From Pontederia crassipes (Eukaryota > Streptophyta > Magnoliopsida > Commelinales > Pontederiaceae): a stretch of DNA of 64,000 nucleotides. The stretch lies in the NCBI GenBank assembly GCA_030549335.1, contig CM060196.1, positions 15,019,501 to 15,083,500 of the forward strand, in the 5' to 3' direction. Below the pieces are notes generated by a model. The model was not told the origin of the DNA. It worked only from the letters and a program-made list of their open reading frames with translations, and did no database searches. Each line of letters opens with the position of its first letter. Position 1 is the stretch's first letter. Of the stretch, positions 48,311-60,695 are shown in pieces. Made by a program: the position numbers and the translations under genes.

Positions 48311-49133
48311 TCTTGAGTGTAATTGAGTAACCGTATAAATTAAAAGTGGTTAATTCTCATTCAATTACAATTAGAAAGTAGATAATAAATATTATTATTC
48401 AGTTACAATGAAATTAGAGCGATACTCAGTTACAGTAGAAAAATAAATATAAAATATAAATGCTAAAAAAATTTAAAAAATAGATAAATAGCAATGGATC
48501 TTTGAGAACGATCTCAATTTCTCAAGATTATATATATATATATATATATGTATGTATATTTTTTTTCAAATTTCTTCAAGGTATTTACTATGCACTCACT
48601 TGAAATTTAATGTTAAAGACGATGAACCTTGAGAATATTTGATAAAAAGGAATTATGATGATTTTGAGAAAATACTAAAGTTAAGGATGACTAAAATAAT
48701 AATTAATTATTCGATTAGAGGATAACAATTAGATATTAACAAATATCATATAGTAATTTGCTTATAAATTTGATTAAAACTGTTTAATAAATAATAACGA
48801 TTGAACTAATATATATCAATATATTGATAAAAATGAGCATATTACTCTCATTTTATAAGTATAATATTTGTAGTAATTACTTTAAGATTTGGACAATGTT
48901 AATTTTTAAAATTATCATTTAATATAAAAATGTTGATTATTTTAAAATAAAAGTAAGTAGAAAGTTAAAAGATGAAATATTAAAATAAAAAAGTATATGA
49001 ATTTTAATTGAATAATTTTTTATTAAAAAGAATGAGAATATATTAAAAATAAAATGTGCTTTGCTAGTTGATATTCTTTTTTACTATGTCAAACAGTGCC
49101 CTAATACGATATTTTAAAATGATTCATCGAATG

Positions 49134-49175
<42 letters not shown>

Positions 49176-49343
49176 GATATTTGAAAAAAAATGGAATGAC
49201 TTTCTTAAAAAGATAAAAAAATAATAGACGATAAAGAAAAAGAGGACACGGGGGGAGAAAATTGTTAAGAGGAACGCGAACTCGCCTCCACGAGCAGAGC
49301 ACATAGCCACCACCGTAAACCCCTTCCCCGCGCGCATTGGCGC
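48311..49343. other. AT-rich upstream region of the TPR gene
   Basis: Contains TA microsatellites at about 48531-48550 and 49139-49171. The composition turns GC-rich from about 49240. No TATA box is clear before the start codon at 49344. The last 100 bp is the probable core promoter and 5' UTR. Confidence 0.4.
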
Positions 49344-52300
49344 ATGGCTTCTGCGCGCATGCCTCTCCTTTCGGCTGCCTCCCACTTCCTCTCTCCTCGC
49401 CTCCCTCCCTCTCTCGGCTTCTCGCCCTCTCTGTCCCAACCCTCCGCCGGCGGCGGCGGCAGTGCCCTTTCCCGTCCCCTCCTATCACTCCGTGCTCGTT
49501 CATGGGCTCAAAAGCGGCGGCGGGGCGCGCCGAGAGGGTCGTCCAGTTCGGGGTTTCATGTGCGCGCGTCCAGGTAATTCTCCGAATTGCCGGCCGCGAT
49601 GGTTGGCATCATTCTTCCTTTACTTCTATCGTGCTGGGGATTTCAGTATAGACGTGAGAGATTGAAACCATCGAACTTTGCTCGTTTTCAATTTTTGTTC
49701 CCTTGATTGACAAAAAAAGGAACCTCCTTTTACTTTGAAGGGGAAAAAAAATCCTTTTTCGGAGATTGCATTCTGTTACTTACTCGAAAATTGTTTTTTT
49801 AGGTCGCATCACAGTACACGTCCTTGTAAACCTTGTAAAAATGCTTAGATAGTTAGATAGCTTTGCTGTTAAAAGAACTTTTAATTTGAAACAAAAAAAT
49901 GTTATATTACAGAAGAACTCGAGATATCTCTTCATCATTCTGTTGTTTTTCACGTAAATGAATAAAGATATGTTACAGTAGAATGTGGTAAATGAATAAA
50001 CTCGTAACAGTATGATTCCCGTTTTTTAACCATCCAAAATTGTCATTCTCTATTTCACAAAAAAAATGTTATTCGTTCTATGTACATAAATTCACAAGAT
50101 GACATAAACGTCTTGTGGCAGAATACCACCCAGCTATTAGTCTCCTTGCAACAGTTTCTCTTCACCCCCTCTTATTCCAATCTCCTTTTTTTTAAAGTTC
50201 TTATTCCAATCTCTCATATATGCATGAGCGCCTTAATACATAATTTCAACGTGTAACCATTCACCATTGAAAACACAAACATTTTGCAAACCCAAATAGC
50301 CCAAAATCAATGCAAAATATATTGCCATTAGGTCTCGCTGTTTATTTTGATTTTCTGATTGATCCTCTTGGATTTTCATAATTTAAAACCAAGTTTCTAC
50401 ATGTTTTTCATTCAATTATTGTGTGCCCTTCATATTATAGTGTACCGTTATTAGCTGAGAGGCAATGTATTCATATTAGTTTGGCAAATTTCTGTATTTT
50501 GATTTTGCACCACAACCAGCCAGTCATTACAACACAATTCAGGTAGAATCCTTTGTCTGGCAGCGCTGCACAATGGTTGAACCACGTTCCTTCTGTAGCC
50601 CTCTTTTCTTTTCATTTAAGGTCCCCATAAATTATATCTGTGAAGATGTTTTCTTATTGCCCATTTGAATGGTAGTAATTTTTTTCTTTTTTCTATTCAA
50701 TGATGTCTTTGTTCCTTTTGTTTCTTCAGCGTTTCTGACCCTGGAAATAAGAGAATATAAGTGATCTTCTGAATGTGATCCAGTAGTGCTTCTTATTTAT
50801 GCTGCACTGCTCAGGAAACTTCCTTCCATTGTTCACACTCCACAATCCACATGTTTGTGGTGATATATGTGTTCACTATAGTCAAACCGATCCTCTAAAA
50901 GAACTATAGCCAAAACGGTTCTAAATCTGTGCAGAAAATATTTATAATACATATGTATAAATTGGCTAGTACAAGTAAGTTATTAGCAAAAAACACCCAC
51001 TTTGAATATTATTTTTTAAAAGACACTTTGAACTTTGAAGTTAAAAAAGTTCACTTAAAAGTTTAAATCATTTGAGCTTCTAAGTGCTCATTATCATTTG
51101 TAAATTGATTATGAGCAGAATAAATGCGCTTCATGTGCCTGAGAAGAACATGGATGATGTGGATGAGTTTGAGAGACAGCTTAGAGGTTTGTTTCTTGAA
51201 ATCAGAACCAAACTTGAGGGGGGTGAAAAAGATGATGCCTTATATATACTTCAAGCAAATTATGAAGCAGTGAAGGAACAAATAGATAGTGGTTCAAACG
51301 GCATTGAGCAAGCTGCTCTTCTTGATGTCCTAGCTTTGGGATACCTTGGTGCTGGCAACTTTAAGACTGTTGAGCATCTGTTGGATATGGTAATCTTTGC
51401 TTTGAAAGTTTTAGGCATACCTAGGGAGTTTTTTTTTAACTCTACGACCAAGCCCTAAAAGGTTTTAGAGGATGGCAATGTATATTTTAATATTACTGAA
51501 ATATTTTTCTAACATCTGCGCATAATTGGTTGCATGGTAGGATGATAAATAAATACATAAAGGAGTTGAATTACTCAAGAAGCTGCACATAAAAATTCAT
51601 TCCAAACTTAGTAAGGGTCCTATGTTTTTAGATGACTTGTGACCTTTACAATTAAAAAGCACTTAAAGCATGAAAATGCAAGTTTGTTCCTATTAGGAAT
51701 CAAATGTCTTCATCATGGAGATGTGAATACCTTGGATGCTTCCTCTTTAATGTTCACTACCAGTTTTATTGTGCTGAACAGTTGAAAGTGATTGTTGTTG
51801 GCCTTCATGATGATCTCCCATTCATCGACTCTATACTGATGCACATGGGGAGCATGTACACAACTTTGGGGAAGTTTGAAGATGCTATATCTGTACATGA
51901 AAGAGGGCTCAAAATTGTAGAGAAACTCTTTGGTAACTGTCACAATCTTTTAATTGTTTCTGTGAACTCTTTAAAAAAAAGTTTTTTTTTTGTTATAGCA
52001 TTTTGTCATTTTTTGTGGTTAGAGTTCTGAGTGTCTGTCTACTTCTACTGTAGTTTTTGGTTTGAGCTCATGAACTAGGTGAAATTTTCTTGAAAATTCA
52101 TTTTCTCTTGTTATTAAAGATTGCTTTTGCTCATGATAGTAAACTTTTAGAAATTTGCTTATATTTTAACACTTGAATCCATCGTATCAGAAAGTGGTTG
52201 TTGTATGATTACATATATGTTCACGCATTTCTGAAGCAAAATTTGACCCCTTTTTGCCTTTGTACCGTGTTTTCATGTTTATATTTTGGTATGTGTATGT

Positions 52301-55300
52301 CATGAACTCCGCCTATGTTTTATAGCCGGTCCCAAGCCCGGATAAAGGAGGAGGGTTGTGTTAGGCCCCGACAGCCAGCGTAAAACCCTGTCGAATCTCA
52401 TGAACATGGATCAACGAAGATCCATGTAGCCGACCCCACCTAGTGGGATAAGGCTGTTGTATTATATATGTGTATGTGAGAGAGTGTGTGTTGGCGAGGG
52501 GGTTGCAGCCTTGCAAGTAAAACGAATTTCTTGTTTAACAATCATAATGAAATTCTTGGTAATCATCCTTTTTCGTCTCAAAAAACAAACAAGCATGATG
52601 GAACGTTATATCGTTTCCCTCGGACGCATTGGAAAGGCTCTAGTATGTCAGTATTGCAGTTTTAAGCAACCAACTGCGCTACATGGAGGCATGATATTAG
52701 GGTATGAAAAGGATTGATAGGAAGCATATGAAACATATGCTTATCTTGTGGTGGACGATCCCTTTGTTAGACGCATGTTTACCAAACTTCTCCATATGCT
52801 GTATTCATTATGAACATTTTGTAACTAAGCATAATATTTGTCCGATGTTTGATTTAGGAGGGATTGGCATGAAATATTATTTATGGACGATAATGGTTAC
52901 ATGTTGCATCATTCACATGAAATCTTATATCTTTTTTAGCCAAAATGTCTTGCAAATCAATGCAAATTTTTTGTAGGAGATAACAGTCCTTTTCTCATCA
53001 CACCTCTTATGGGAATGGCAAAAGCCTTAAACTTACTAGGAAGGACCTCCGAAGCAATAATACTTTATAATAGGGCTACCACTGTTTTGGAAAAAAGCAA
53101 AGGAATGGAAAGTGAAGATCTTGTTGCTCCTTTGTCGGTTCTTGGTAATCTTTACATAAATGAAGGAAAAGCAACAGATGCTGAAGCATGCTATAAAAGG
53201 TATACCTTGTCTACTTGCCGTGTATTTTGATTGCAATCTTGTGTCAGTCATGCAGGATTATATCTTCTCGTTATCTCTTAGTATAGGCAGGATGGGTATT
53301 AAATTAGATGTGTTACAAATTTTTTTTAAAAGCATAAATCATTAGACAAAGCTATATTTTTATATTTATAATCTTAACACTATTTTTCATGTGTGGTTTG
53401 TTGATAAGTTTGGTCTAACCAAATTCATTACGTGGACAACTATGGGAGAGGAAATAATTTTTTATAGGAACTTCGGCTAAATTTGAACTCTGGACCTCTT
53501 ATTTTGATTTCATGTTTTAAATGTGCTATCAATTTTTCTTAAAGTTTAGGTCATTAGACATGGCTACATTTTTATAATTATAATCTTAACAGTAAGTCAT
53601 AGATAATTTTCATTCTCTCTTTCATGTTTGTAGGTTTGTTCAATTTCCACTATTGTGTGATGTGTTATGGTTTTCTATCTTGTTACACTTATGTGGTTTT
53701 TTAAACTCGTGTACTCCCTGTTGAGAAATTTAGTATTGTTTTCAAGATTGAATAAGAATATCTGATTTGAACTAATTTTAGTTGTCCTGGTTCACCCTCA
53801 GAAAAGTTCCAGTGGTCTATGTGAGATTTACAATAGGTGGTAACAGAAGCATTCCAATCTTGATTGGACGGTTATATTTCAATCCCATCCCATGGAATCC
53901 ATCCACCAACCATCAAACCAAACCCTAGTGATCTTTTTTTAAGGAAAAACCCTACTGATCTGTCTTTGGTTTCTGCCTGAGACCCCATTATTTAGTGTTT
54001 CTACTTGCAATTGATCTCTTGACACTTCAATGTTTCATTCATGACCACCTGCTATGATAACCACCTGCATTCGTTTCACTCTACAGTTGCCACATATTTC
54101 AGCTATCAATTTTGTTGGTTTGCTCCTTCATACTTTGCTGAAGTTCCCTGGAGGCATTAGTGCACTGCTGCAAGGCTTGCCAGAACCCCTTCAACCAGCC
54201 TATCACGAGGTTTAAGGGGTAATTGCATTGTCCTTGTTGTATGCTCGTCCTTCAACCATTCGACTATCATGGAGCCCAGCAATCCTTCACCCTTTGACCA
54301 TTAATAGATCTGGATGGCTACCAAACTAGTTCAACTGAATTATTTTTTGTGGGGAGGGATGTTAGGTTGATAGTATTATACACCATAGTTCTTTCCTTCT
54401 TCGGGAGTGGGGATTTGGATAGTGGTTGTACTTGTACTTTTCCTCCATTTTTTGCTGCTCTAGAGCTTACACTTCTACATTTTCCACTTTCCACATCATA
54501 GTTATATATATCCATGGATGACACCCTAATTTGGTGCTCATCCTTTTTCTCAAAAAAAAAAAAAACTGGTTGTCAACTTCTCATCCTTTCCGCTTTAAAA
54601 AGAAACCTACACCTTTTCTATTGTCATTTTTGTGGTGCTCCATCCCTGAAGCTTGATCCACTATCAACATATTGTTTGCCTAAATGGAGTTGTGATGGTT
54701 TGCATCTATATGCTTTTTTTAAAGTCTCACCTGCCAATAATATTTTACAAGTTCAATTGCTATCAAACTTTCTGCTAACTGGTATTGCTTTAATTTTTGT
54801 ACCACAGTTTTCATCTTGATGTTGATTTTTACATTTTGTTCCTTTTCTTTTGTTCCATAGAGTTATCAAAATTTATCAAAATTTGTATGGGGGAAATGAT
54901 GGAAGAGTGGGTATGGCCTTGTGTTCGCTGGCTCATGCTTTATGTGCGAAAGGTAATTTTTTCAACGTTTTTTTTAATGATTTTTCACATAATTTTCATT
55001 TTGTTTTATTCTGAGATTTCTTTTTTTAAGCATTATTTATCGACTTCTTAATGCCCTTAGTACACATTGCAATGACACCACAGGTAGTGTCGGTGAAGCT
55101 ATATCTATGTATGAAGAAGGTCTCCATATTATCAAGTGTTCCAAATACATGGCACTTGATGATGATTTGCTTGACAAGATGAGAACTGATTTGGCAGAAC
55201 TACTTCATAGTGCCGGAAGGTAATATTACTGCCTACTTGGTGGACTGATTTTCATTGATATTTGACAGATCTTCAACATTCTCATGTTCATCCAGTCTTT

Positions 55301-57966
55301 TTTCAATGCATTCTGCCTAGTATTGTTTTAAGTGCACTCCTTTTTGACACATTGCACCATTCAGATTTATCTCAAGTGCGACGTCGATTGGCATGCTGCA
55401 TTCTGGGTTTATATAACTCTTGCATTAATAATATCATGTAAAAGAACAAGACAAATATACCATGGTAAAATTCTAAAGAAAAAGTAATTTCCGAAGTTTA
55501 TATTTGCAAGGATCCAAACAACTCGTAACCAACCCTAACCCCTAGGGAGTTTACATTTACATTCTGTCTACAAATAATAAAAAATGTCTCAGAATAAGGC
55601 TCTGCACTAGTCCTAAAACAACTATAATACTTATCACAAAATATGAAATTGAATGAATACGATAATCATTAATAGTAATACATGCACGAATGGCACAACA
55701 GCGCAGCCATCCTTTCTTCCCTCAAAAAAAAAAAAAATCAGAATCAGAAAGAATGGATCCCAAAATTCTTCTCCTGGATGGTTAGATGTTCTGCTTTGAC
55801 TCTCCTTCGGTCTTCTTGTTCGGAGAGTGAGTCTCTCATAAAGACGCCTTTAACTGTGGACTGCATTAACAGTAATTGGGAACAAATAATTTTCAGCTGT
55901 GAAAGCATTATCGACATCTTGTTCTTGGTCTTTTATCCCCTTTTTTGACACAAGGCAAAGCAAATGACCTCTCAGTAGTCACTCATTTTAGTGTGTTCAC
56001 TAGGACCTGAATGAAAATATAAGAAGTCAAGTCAAGGAAAAATTTTAGTCAATTGGTCGACTTGGCCAAAGGATTTCTCTGATTGACAAACCATTTTGGT
56101 GTGAAATTCAAAGTGATCTTGACAAATTTTAACCCCAAAACCTGCATCCTTCCTGTTGTTAAAGGATGGGCATGATTGTTACTTTATATATCCTGGTACA
56201 TACTTTGGGTGTCCATATTACCAACATTTTCTTTCACAAACTAGGAGGAAAGAAGCTGGTAATGCTTAAGAAGATATTCTTTTCTTCATATTAAATCTGT
56301 CTATCACTTTTTTTTATTTTGCTTGCTTGGTCTACCCATATAAAGACATTTTCATGTGCATCTTTTTGTTCACTTTAGGGAACAAGAGGGCAGGAAACTA
56401 CTTGAAGAATGCTTACTGATATCTGAACGGTCCAAAGGGATGGATCATCCTAGTTCTCTGGCTCACCTTCTTAATATTGCTACTTCACATTCTCGTTCCA
56501 AAAATTTTGTGGAGGCCGAACGGTTGCTAAGAACATGCTTGCATATTGCATCAAAAACTGTCAGACCATCAGATCCCTCAATCACGTTCCCTATGTTACA
56601 GCTTGCAGTCACATTATACAACTTGAAACAATATGAAGAGGCCGAGAGTCTTGCTATGGATGTTGTGCGCATAAGGGAACAAGCATTTGGAAAGGAAGCT
56701 CTTCTAGTAGGTATGCATGTTATGACAATCCTTGCTTGGAATTATTTTGGAAAGTCAATTTTTTATGATGTTCATGGGAGAAACCACGAGTTTATGCATG
56801 CTATCTGCCGTTCTCTTCTGGAGAGCGTACCACATGTATATGGTGCTTCCTTTCAGTGATATATATACACATGGATGACAATCGAAACTGGTAGTCATTC
56901 TTTTCCTTCTCAAAAAAATGAAAATAAAAAGGTTTTCTGCTTTCAGAAGCCAAATCTGAAATGACCTTTTATGATGTTCCTTCATGTTATTCACAACAAA
57001 AAATATCTTGTGGTTAACAGAATTAATTATCAGAATTACTACAAACACTTTGGTGGGTGTGCATAGAAAACTTTCAATATTTCATCTAGACATTACCATA
57101 CCCATATTTCCTCATCTATTAACTTCTTTCAAGGTTTATTCTTATACTCCGAAATAACACAATGAACGGACTGCTATTCGTTCTGACTAATTAACAGAAC
57201 CACTTCTAGAGCAATTCCTAGAACTGTCTGATGTTGTCTATTCAAAGACCAAAAGCATTACATTCATTTATTTGAAAACTTGAAATCATAATGTGATTCT
57301 GCAGAACCTGAGAATTTTACATAACCAATCATGATGATATTCTAATACTGATTGTGTTCTTTTCTTAAACATGATTTGAGTCTTCAGACTCATTCTATAT
57401 GGTCATTTTCTGACTTTACTTTTTACTCTGTAATTTTTTTAGGAGAATTTATTGTGTTTTTTTTTTAAATTTAACTTAGAAAGTTCACCAAAGTCCGCCC
57501 ACTCATTGTTGCTAATAAAATTGAAGTGAAATCATGGGTCAACCAACTACTGCATTTGGTAACTAGCAATTAAATGAAATTAGAAGCTTAGTTTATGCTC
57601 GTTTTTCATTGAACAATGGAGAGATCTCATGACTGCAACTTAGTTTCAGTCAAAGTTTGCAATGTACTGATGCATTCCAGGTTATAACTGATATTCACGT
57701 GCCTATGGTTAGGTGAAGCTCTTGATTGCTTAATATCGATACAAATCAGTCTTGGCAATGCTGATGATAATGATATACTAGCAAAACTGAAAAGAGTGTT
57801 GAGCATTCAAGAGAAAGAGATGGGATACGAAAATGAAGAGACGATGACCACTTTAAAAAAGGTTATGTTTTATTTGGAGAAATTGGGGAGGAGGGATGAG
57901 AAGTTGCCTCTTCAAAGGAGATTATCCATGCTTAGAGACAAACACAACCAGAGGGTTGCAGTTTGA
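49344..57966 (+). CDS. TPR-repeat protein, kinesin-light-chain-like, probably organelle-targeted (8 coding exons)
   Basis: Likely a protein-protein adaptor. Exons 49344-49573, 51119-51389, 51782-51932, 52977-53199, 54861-54952, 55084-55219, 56379-56710 and 57713-57966 have GT..AG borders, keep phase and total 1689 nt, 562 aa. Residues 1-75 are rich in Ser, Arg, Ala and Pro with few acids (MASARMPLLSAASHFLSPRL), like a chloroplast transit peptide. The rest is alpha-helical TPR (TPR_12 type): MGSMYTTLGKFEDAISVHER, ALNLLGRTSEAIILYNRA, LGNLYINEGKATDAEACYKR, AISMYEEGLHI, NFVEAERLLRTCLHIA and YNLKQYEEAESLAMDVVRIR. Length and order resemble the Arabidopsis kinesin-light-chain-related group (compare At5g53080). 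No motor or enzyme domain is seen. The transit peptide argues against a microtubule role. The molecular partner is unknown. Confidence 0.88.
50170..50213 (-). mobile_element. Tail-only micro-retroposon in TPR gene intron 1
   Basis: A perfect 15-bp repeat (TCTTATTCCAATCTC, 50170-50184 and 50199-50213) flanks a 14-bp insert that reads ACTTTAAAAAAAAG on the minus strand. Confidence 0.5.
52290..52478 (+). mobile_element. Short retroposon sharing the RTE LINE 3' end (TPR gene intron 3)
   Basis: A ~165-bp insert with GGTCCCAAGCCCGGATAAAG near its start. It ends in the same 37 bases (GATCCATGTAGCCGACCCCA, then CCTAGTGGGATAAGGCT) as the RTE LINE at 9185-9499. Flanking TATGTGTATGT at 52290-52300 and 52467-52477 is a plausible target duplication, although low in complexity. 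It is a SINE-like element or truncated LINE that uses the RTE machinery. Confidence 0.65.
53920..53961 (-). mobile_element. Tail-only micro-retroposon in TPR gene intron 4
   Basis: AAACCCTAGTGATCT (53920-53934) and AAACCCTACTGATCT (53947-53961), 14/15 identical, flank a 12-bp insert reading TTCCTTAAAAAA on the minus strand. Confidence 0.45.
54360..54556 (+). mobile_element. Hairpin-tailed LINE/SINE copy in TPR gene intron 4
   Basis: Plus-strand relative of the copy at 12552-12790. It shares CTTCTTCGGGAGTGGGG, TCATAGTTATATATATCC and a 3' hairpin (GGATGACACC pairing with GGTGCTCATCC, 54516-54543), then TTTTTCTC and poly(A). Its hairpin has changed bases on both arms that keep pairing. Exact 5' end and target duplication are not certain. 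Confidence 0.6.
55688..55739 (+). mobile_element. Short hairpin-tailed retroposon end in TPR gene intron 6
   Basis: ATGGC...GCCAT stem (about 55690-55711), then CCTTTCTTCCCTC and about 14 A. Same tail layout as the copies at 8179, 12552 and 54360. No clear target duplication was found. Confidence 0.4.
56780..56928 (+). mobile_element. Hairpin-tailed retroposon copy in TPR gene intron 7
   Basis: CATGGATGACAATCGAAACT, GGTAGTCATTC (hairpin 56873-56900), then TTTTCCTTCTC and poly(A). The upstream part (about 56780-56870) loosely resembles the other copies. The target duplication was not identified. Confidence 0.5.
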
Positions 57967-58036
57967 TCCATGCTCTCACTGTTCATTTCGTGGTGCAGCT
58001 TGTAACATATTGATTATCCTAGAAAATCAGTGTGGA

Positions 58037-58042
58037 AATAAA
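58037..58042 (+). terminator. Candidate poly(A) signal of the TPR gene
   Basis: AATAAA lies 71 bp after the stop codon, the first match downstream. Confidence 0.45.
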
Positions 58043-58046
58043 AAAA

Positions 58047-58820
58047 AATGCATGTGAAGATTCAATCTGCGAGTTGTGGAAGTGGACATGCAGTTGTTAT
58101 TCATTGAATCAGAGCTCCATGGTGTTTCCCATTGCATAAGTTGCTGTAAACAAGGTACACAAAAATGACACCTTGTTGTTCTCAAATTGATTGTACATAA
58201 GGTGCTCATCAGTCACCAGAAAAGATCAGAACTTATCACCATTGTTTTACGAGGGCATTAGTAAACCAGAGAATCATTGCTGTGAATAGAAAAAATTTGA
58301 TGATTATGTTAGTGGTTCTTGAGCATCATTGTACGCCGGTTTCTCCACAGAATGTATAAATATTTTGGAGCTGCTCTTTCTCTCCGATTCTAATTCCGAA
58401 TTAGAGTAAAACACCAGGAATCCTTAGGGGTATTCAGAAAATGTTCAATAATTGGTTCTTAAATGTAAATCTCCGTTTCCCATTGTCAGATGAATGGTGT
58501 CTCTCATCTTTTTCTTTTATAGAAGGGAGAAAAAAAAAACAGTGTATGTCTTCCATACTTATTAAATTCAAACTTTTCCCTCGCCAGGTGCACCAGATTT
58601 GATAATTTTCCTAGTCAGTTTGAAATGCTAGTATTGACTCTACAGGTAAAATTTGATGTCACTTTTCCACTTGTATTTATGGCATCAGTAAGAAATTTGA
58701 TGTCAACTTAAATTGATGCTCTTATTAAGATTCCATCACAAGTATTGGCTTTGTCACAAAAAGCACATATGAAGATTCAACCTGCAAGTTGTGCACTTGG
58801 ACTCGCGGTTGTTATTGTAT
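58047..58820. repeat. Dispersed ~60-bp direct repeat downstream of the TPR gene
   Basis: ATGTGAAGATTCAATCTGCG at about 58051 and ATATGAAGATTCAACCTGCA at about 58768 start two copies, both continuing AGTTGTG, GGAC and GGTTGTTATT. They are 717 bp apart with unrelated sequence between, possibly an old duplication of the 3' region. Confidence 0.55.
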
Positions 58821-58886
58821 CTGTATTAAGACTGGTGTTCTTATGCTTGATGCGTTAGTCTTCATGGTATATAAAGCTGAGAAAAT

Positions 58887-58928
58887 AACTGGTCTTTTCT
58901 TTTTTTTTTTGAGGAGAAAACTGGTCTT
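58887..58928 (-). mobile_element. Tail-only micro-retroposon downstream of the TPR gene
   Basis: AACTGGTCTT at 58887-58896 and 58919-58928 flanks a 22-bp insert whose minus strand is TTCTCCTC, poly(A), then GAA. The CTCCTC stub matches the tails of the longer copies. Confidence 0.5.
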
Positions 58929-58929
58929 C

Positions 58930-60695
58930 TTTCTTTTCTATATATATATTTTTATACTCTAAACGGAAGACATGAGTTTGAAACGAGTCTTAAATATATC
59001 CAATTTTCCTGTTTATCTGAGACATCCTTTTTGTATCTATTATTCATGTGTGAGTTGAAGTTTCTTAGTGCATCAAGTATATTAAAAAGAAAGTGTCCAA
59101 TAAATTCCACTCCTTTTATACATTTTGCTTTTTCACTTTTTATTGTACCATAAGATAAAATCTCTCTCCTGCCAAATAAAGTGTTTTGATACCTACGACA
59201 AGGACACCAAAACTCTCCCATATTTTATTTTTAAAATTTCTTTATGTACTTCTTATTTGACAGAAATATTTTATATTTTATTTGCGGTAGAAAAAATAGC
59301 TTAAGCACACTCTCATTTAATATCTTTATTAATGTATACTAATCAAAATATAATCACATGTGACTTACCTTTTATGCCCCGAATAATTATTATTTATCTC
59401 ACAATTTTATTTGTTTAATATGGTTTATTTATTTTTTGGATGTATGCAAGTAAATTTAGAAAACCAAACTAAATTTAGGAATTGGCATTAATCCATCAAA
59501 TGATCATTTATTTATATAAATCAATCTAAGTTGCATTAAAAAATTCTAGGGACGGATGATTTTTCGACGAATTTGATGAATTTTTGACGGATTTTGTCAT
59601 TGAAATTTTGTAAAAATCTTTTCATTAATGATAAATAAGGGATAATGGACCAAATACATAATAATAAATAATTTATTCTTTTAAAGAAAGCTACATAAAG
59701 TTAATAGTCAAGAATATAACAACACACCATTCATTAATTTAGCGTGTCAACTATATAAAGTTCATATTCCTTTTGAAAAGATCCCTCCATCTGTCAAAAA
59801 TTTACCCACCTCCAAATCATGTTTTCAGATCTTTAAATTTGAGATTGAGACTACTAGCTCCATTTATTCTTTAACTCCGAGCTCAAACCACCGTCAATTG
59901 AATTTTTTTATATAACATTGGACATGATAAATAATAAATATACATTATTTTACTGCATTTTACTTGCATGATAATAATTCACTAAATACTCGTTTACCTT
60001 TATATATCGTGTTCCATTTGTTTTGATGAAAATCTGTTTATGAAACATAAGTTCAATGATATTTTTTTTTGTTTTTTTGTGTTTGGTATTCCGAAAGTAT
60101 CTAAAATATTTTCTCGTTGATAGGAAAAGCCATAAATTTCGGAAAATAATTTCAAACGAGAATTCATTTCTATCTCACAAAACAATTTTCTTTTACATTT
60201 CCAAGATTATTTTCTTAGTATTTTCAATTAATATACCAAACATATGAAAATAAACTATTATTCTTGAATTTATTATTTAGGGTTTATTTTTAACAAAAGC
60301 GCCTAAGAATTCATTTTCTCTAGGATTTATTTTTAGCATAAGAGCCTAAGATCCTGGAAGTTTTTTGGGTTATAATGTAATTTCTATAAGCATACTACCT
60401 TAACTTGGAGGACAAGGTTAAGTTATGATAAAGAAAATTCAAAAGTCTGTTTCACTAGAATTTCTATTTTTACCATGACATTCACAAGGATCATAGCCAT
60501 CACAAGCATGTGGCTAATAATGTGTCCTTATAAAACATCTACTCATACTTACCTGCATGAAATGCCATGAGAACAGCCCTTGGACACTGAATTGCAAACT
60601 TCACAGACTTTTGCGTTGTGACCATCATAGAAGAAAGAGAAAGGCAAGAGAAGATTAATTTTGGAATAGCAGAACCGCATACACACAAGGCATTG
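58930..60695. other. AT-rich intergenic spacer between convergent TPR and NLP genes
   Basis: No gene recognised. At about 59550-59610 a GACGGAT, CGACGAATTTGATGAA patch may belong to a small transposon. The last 400 bp includes the NLP 3' UTR, and TTTATT at about 60284 is a possible minus-strand poly(A) signal. Confidence 0.45.
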
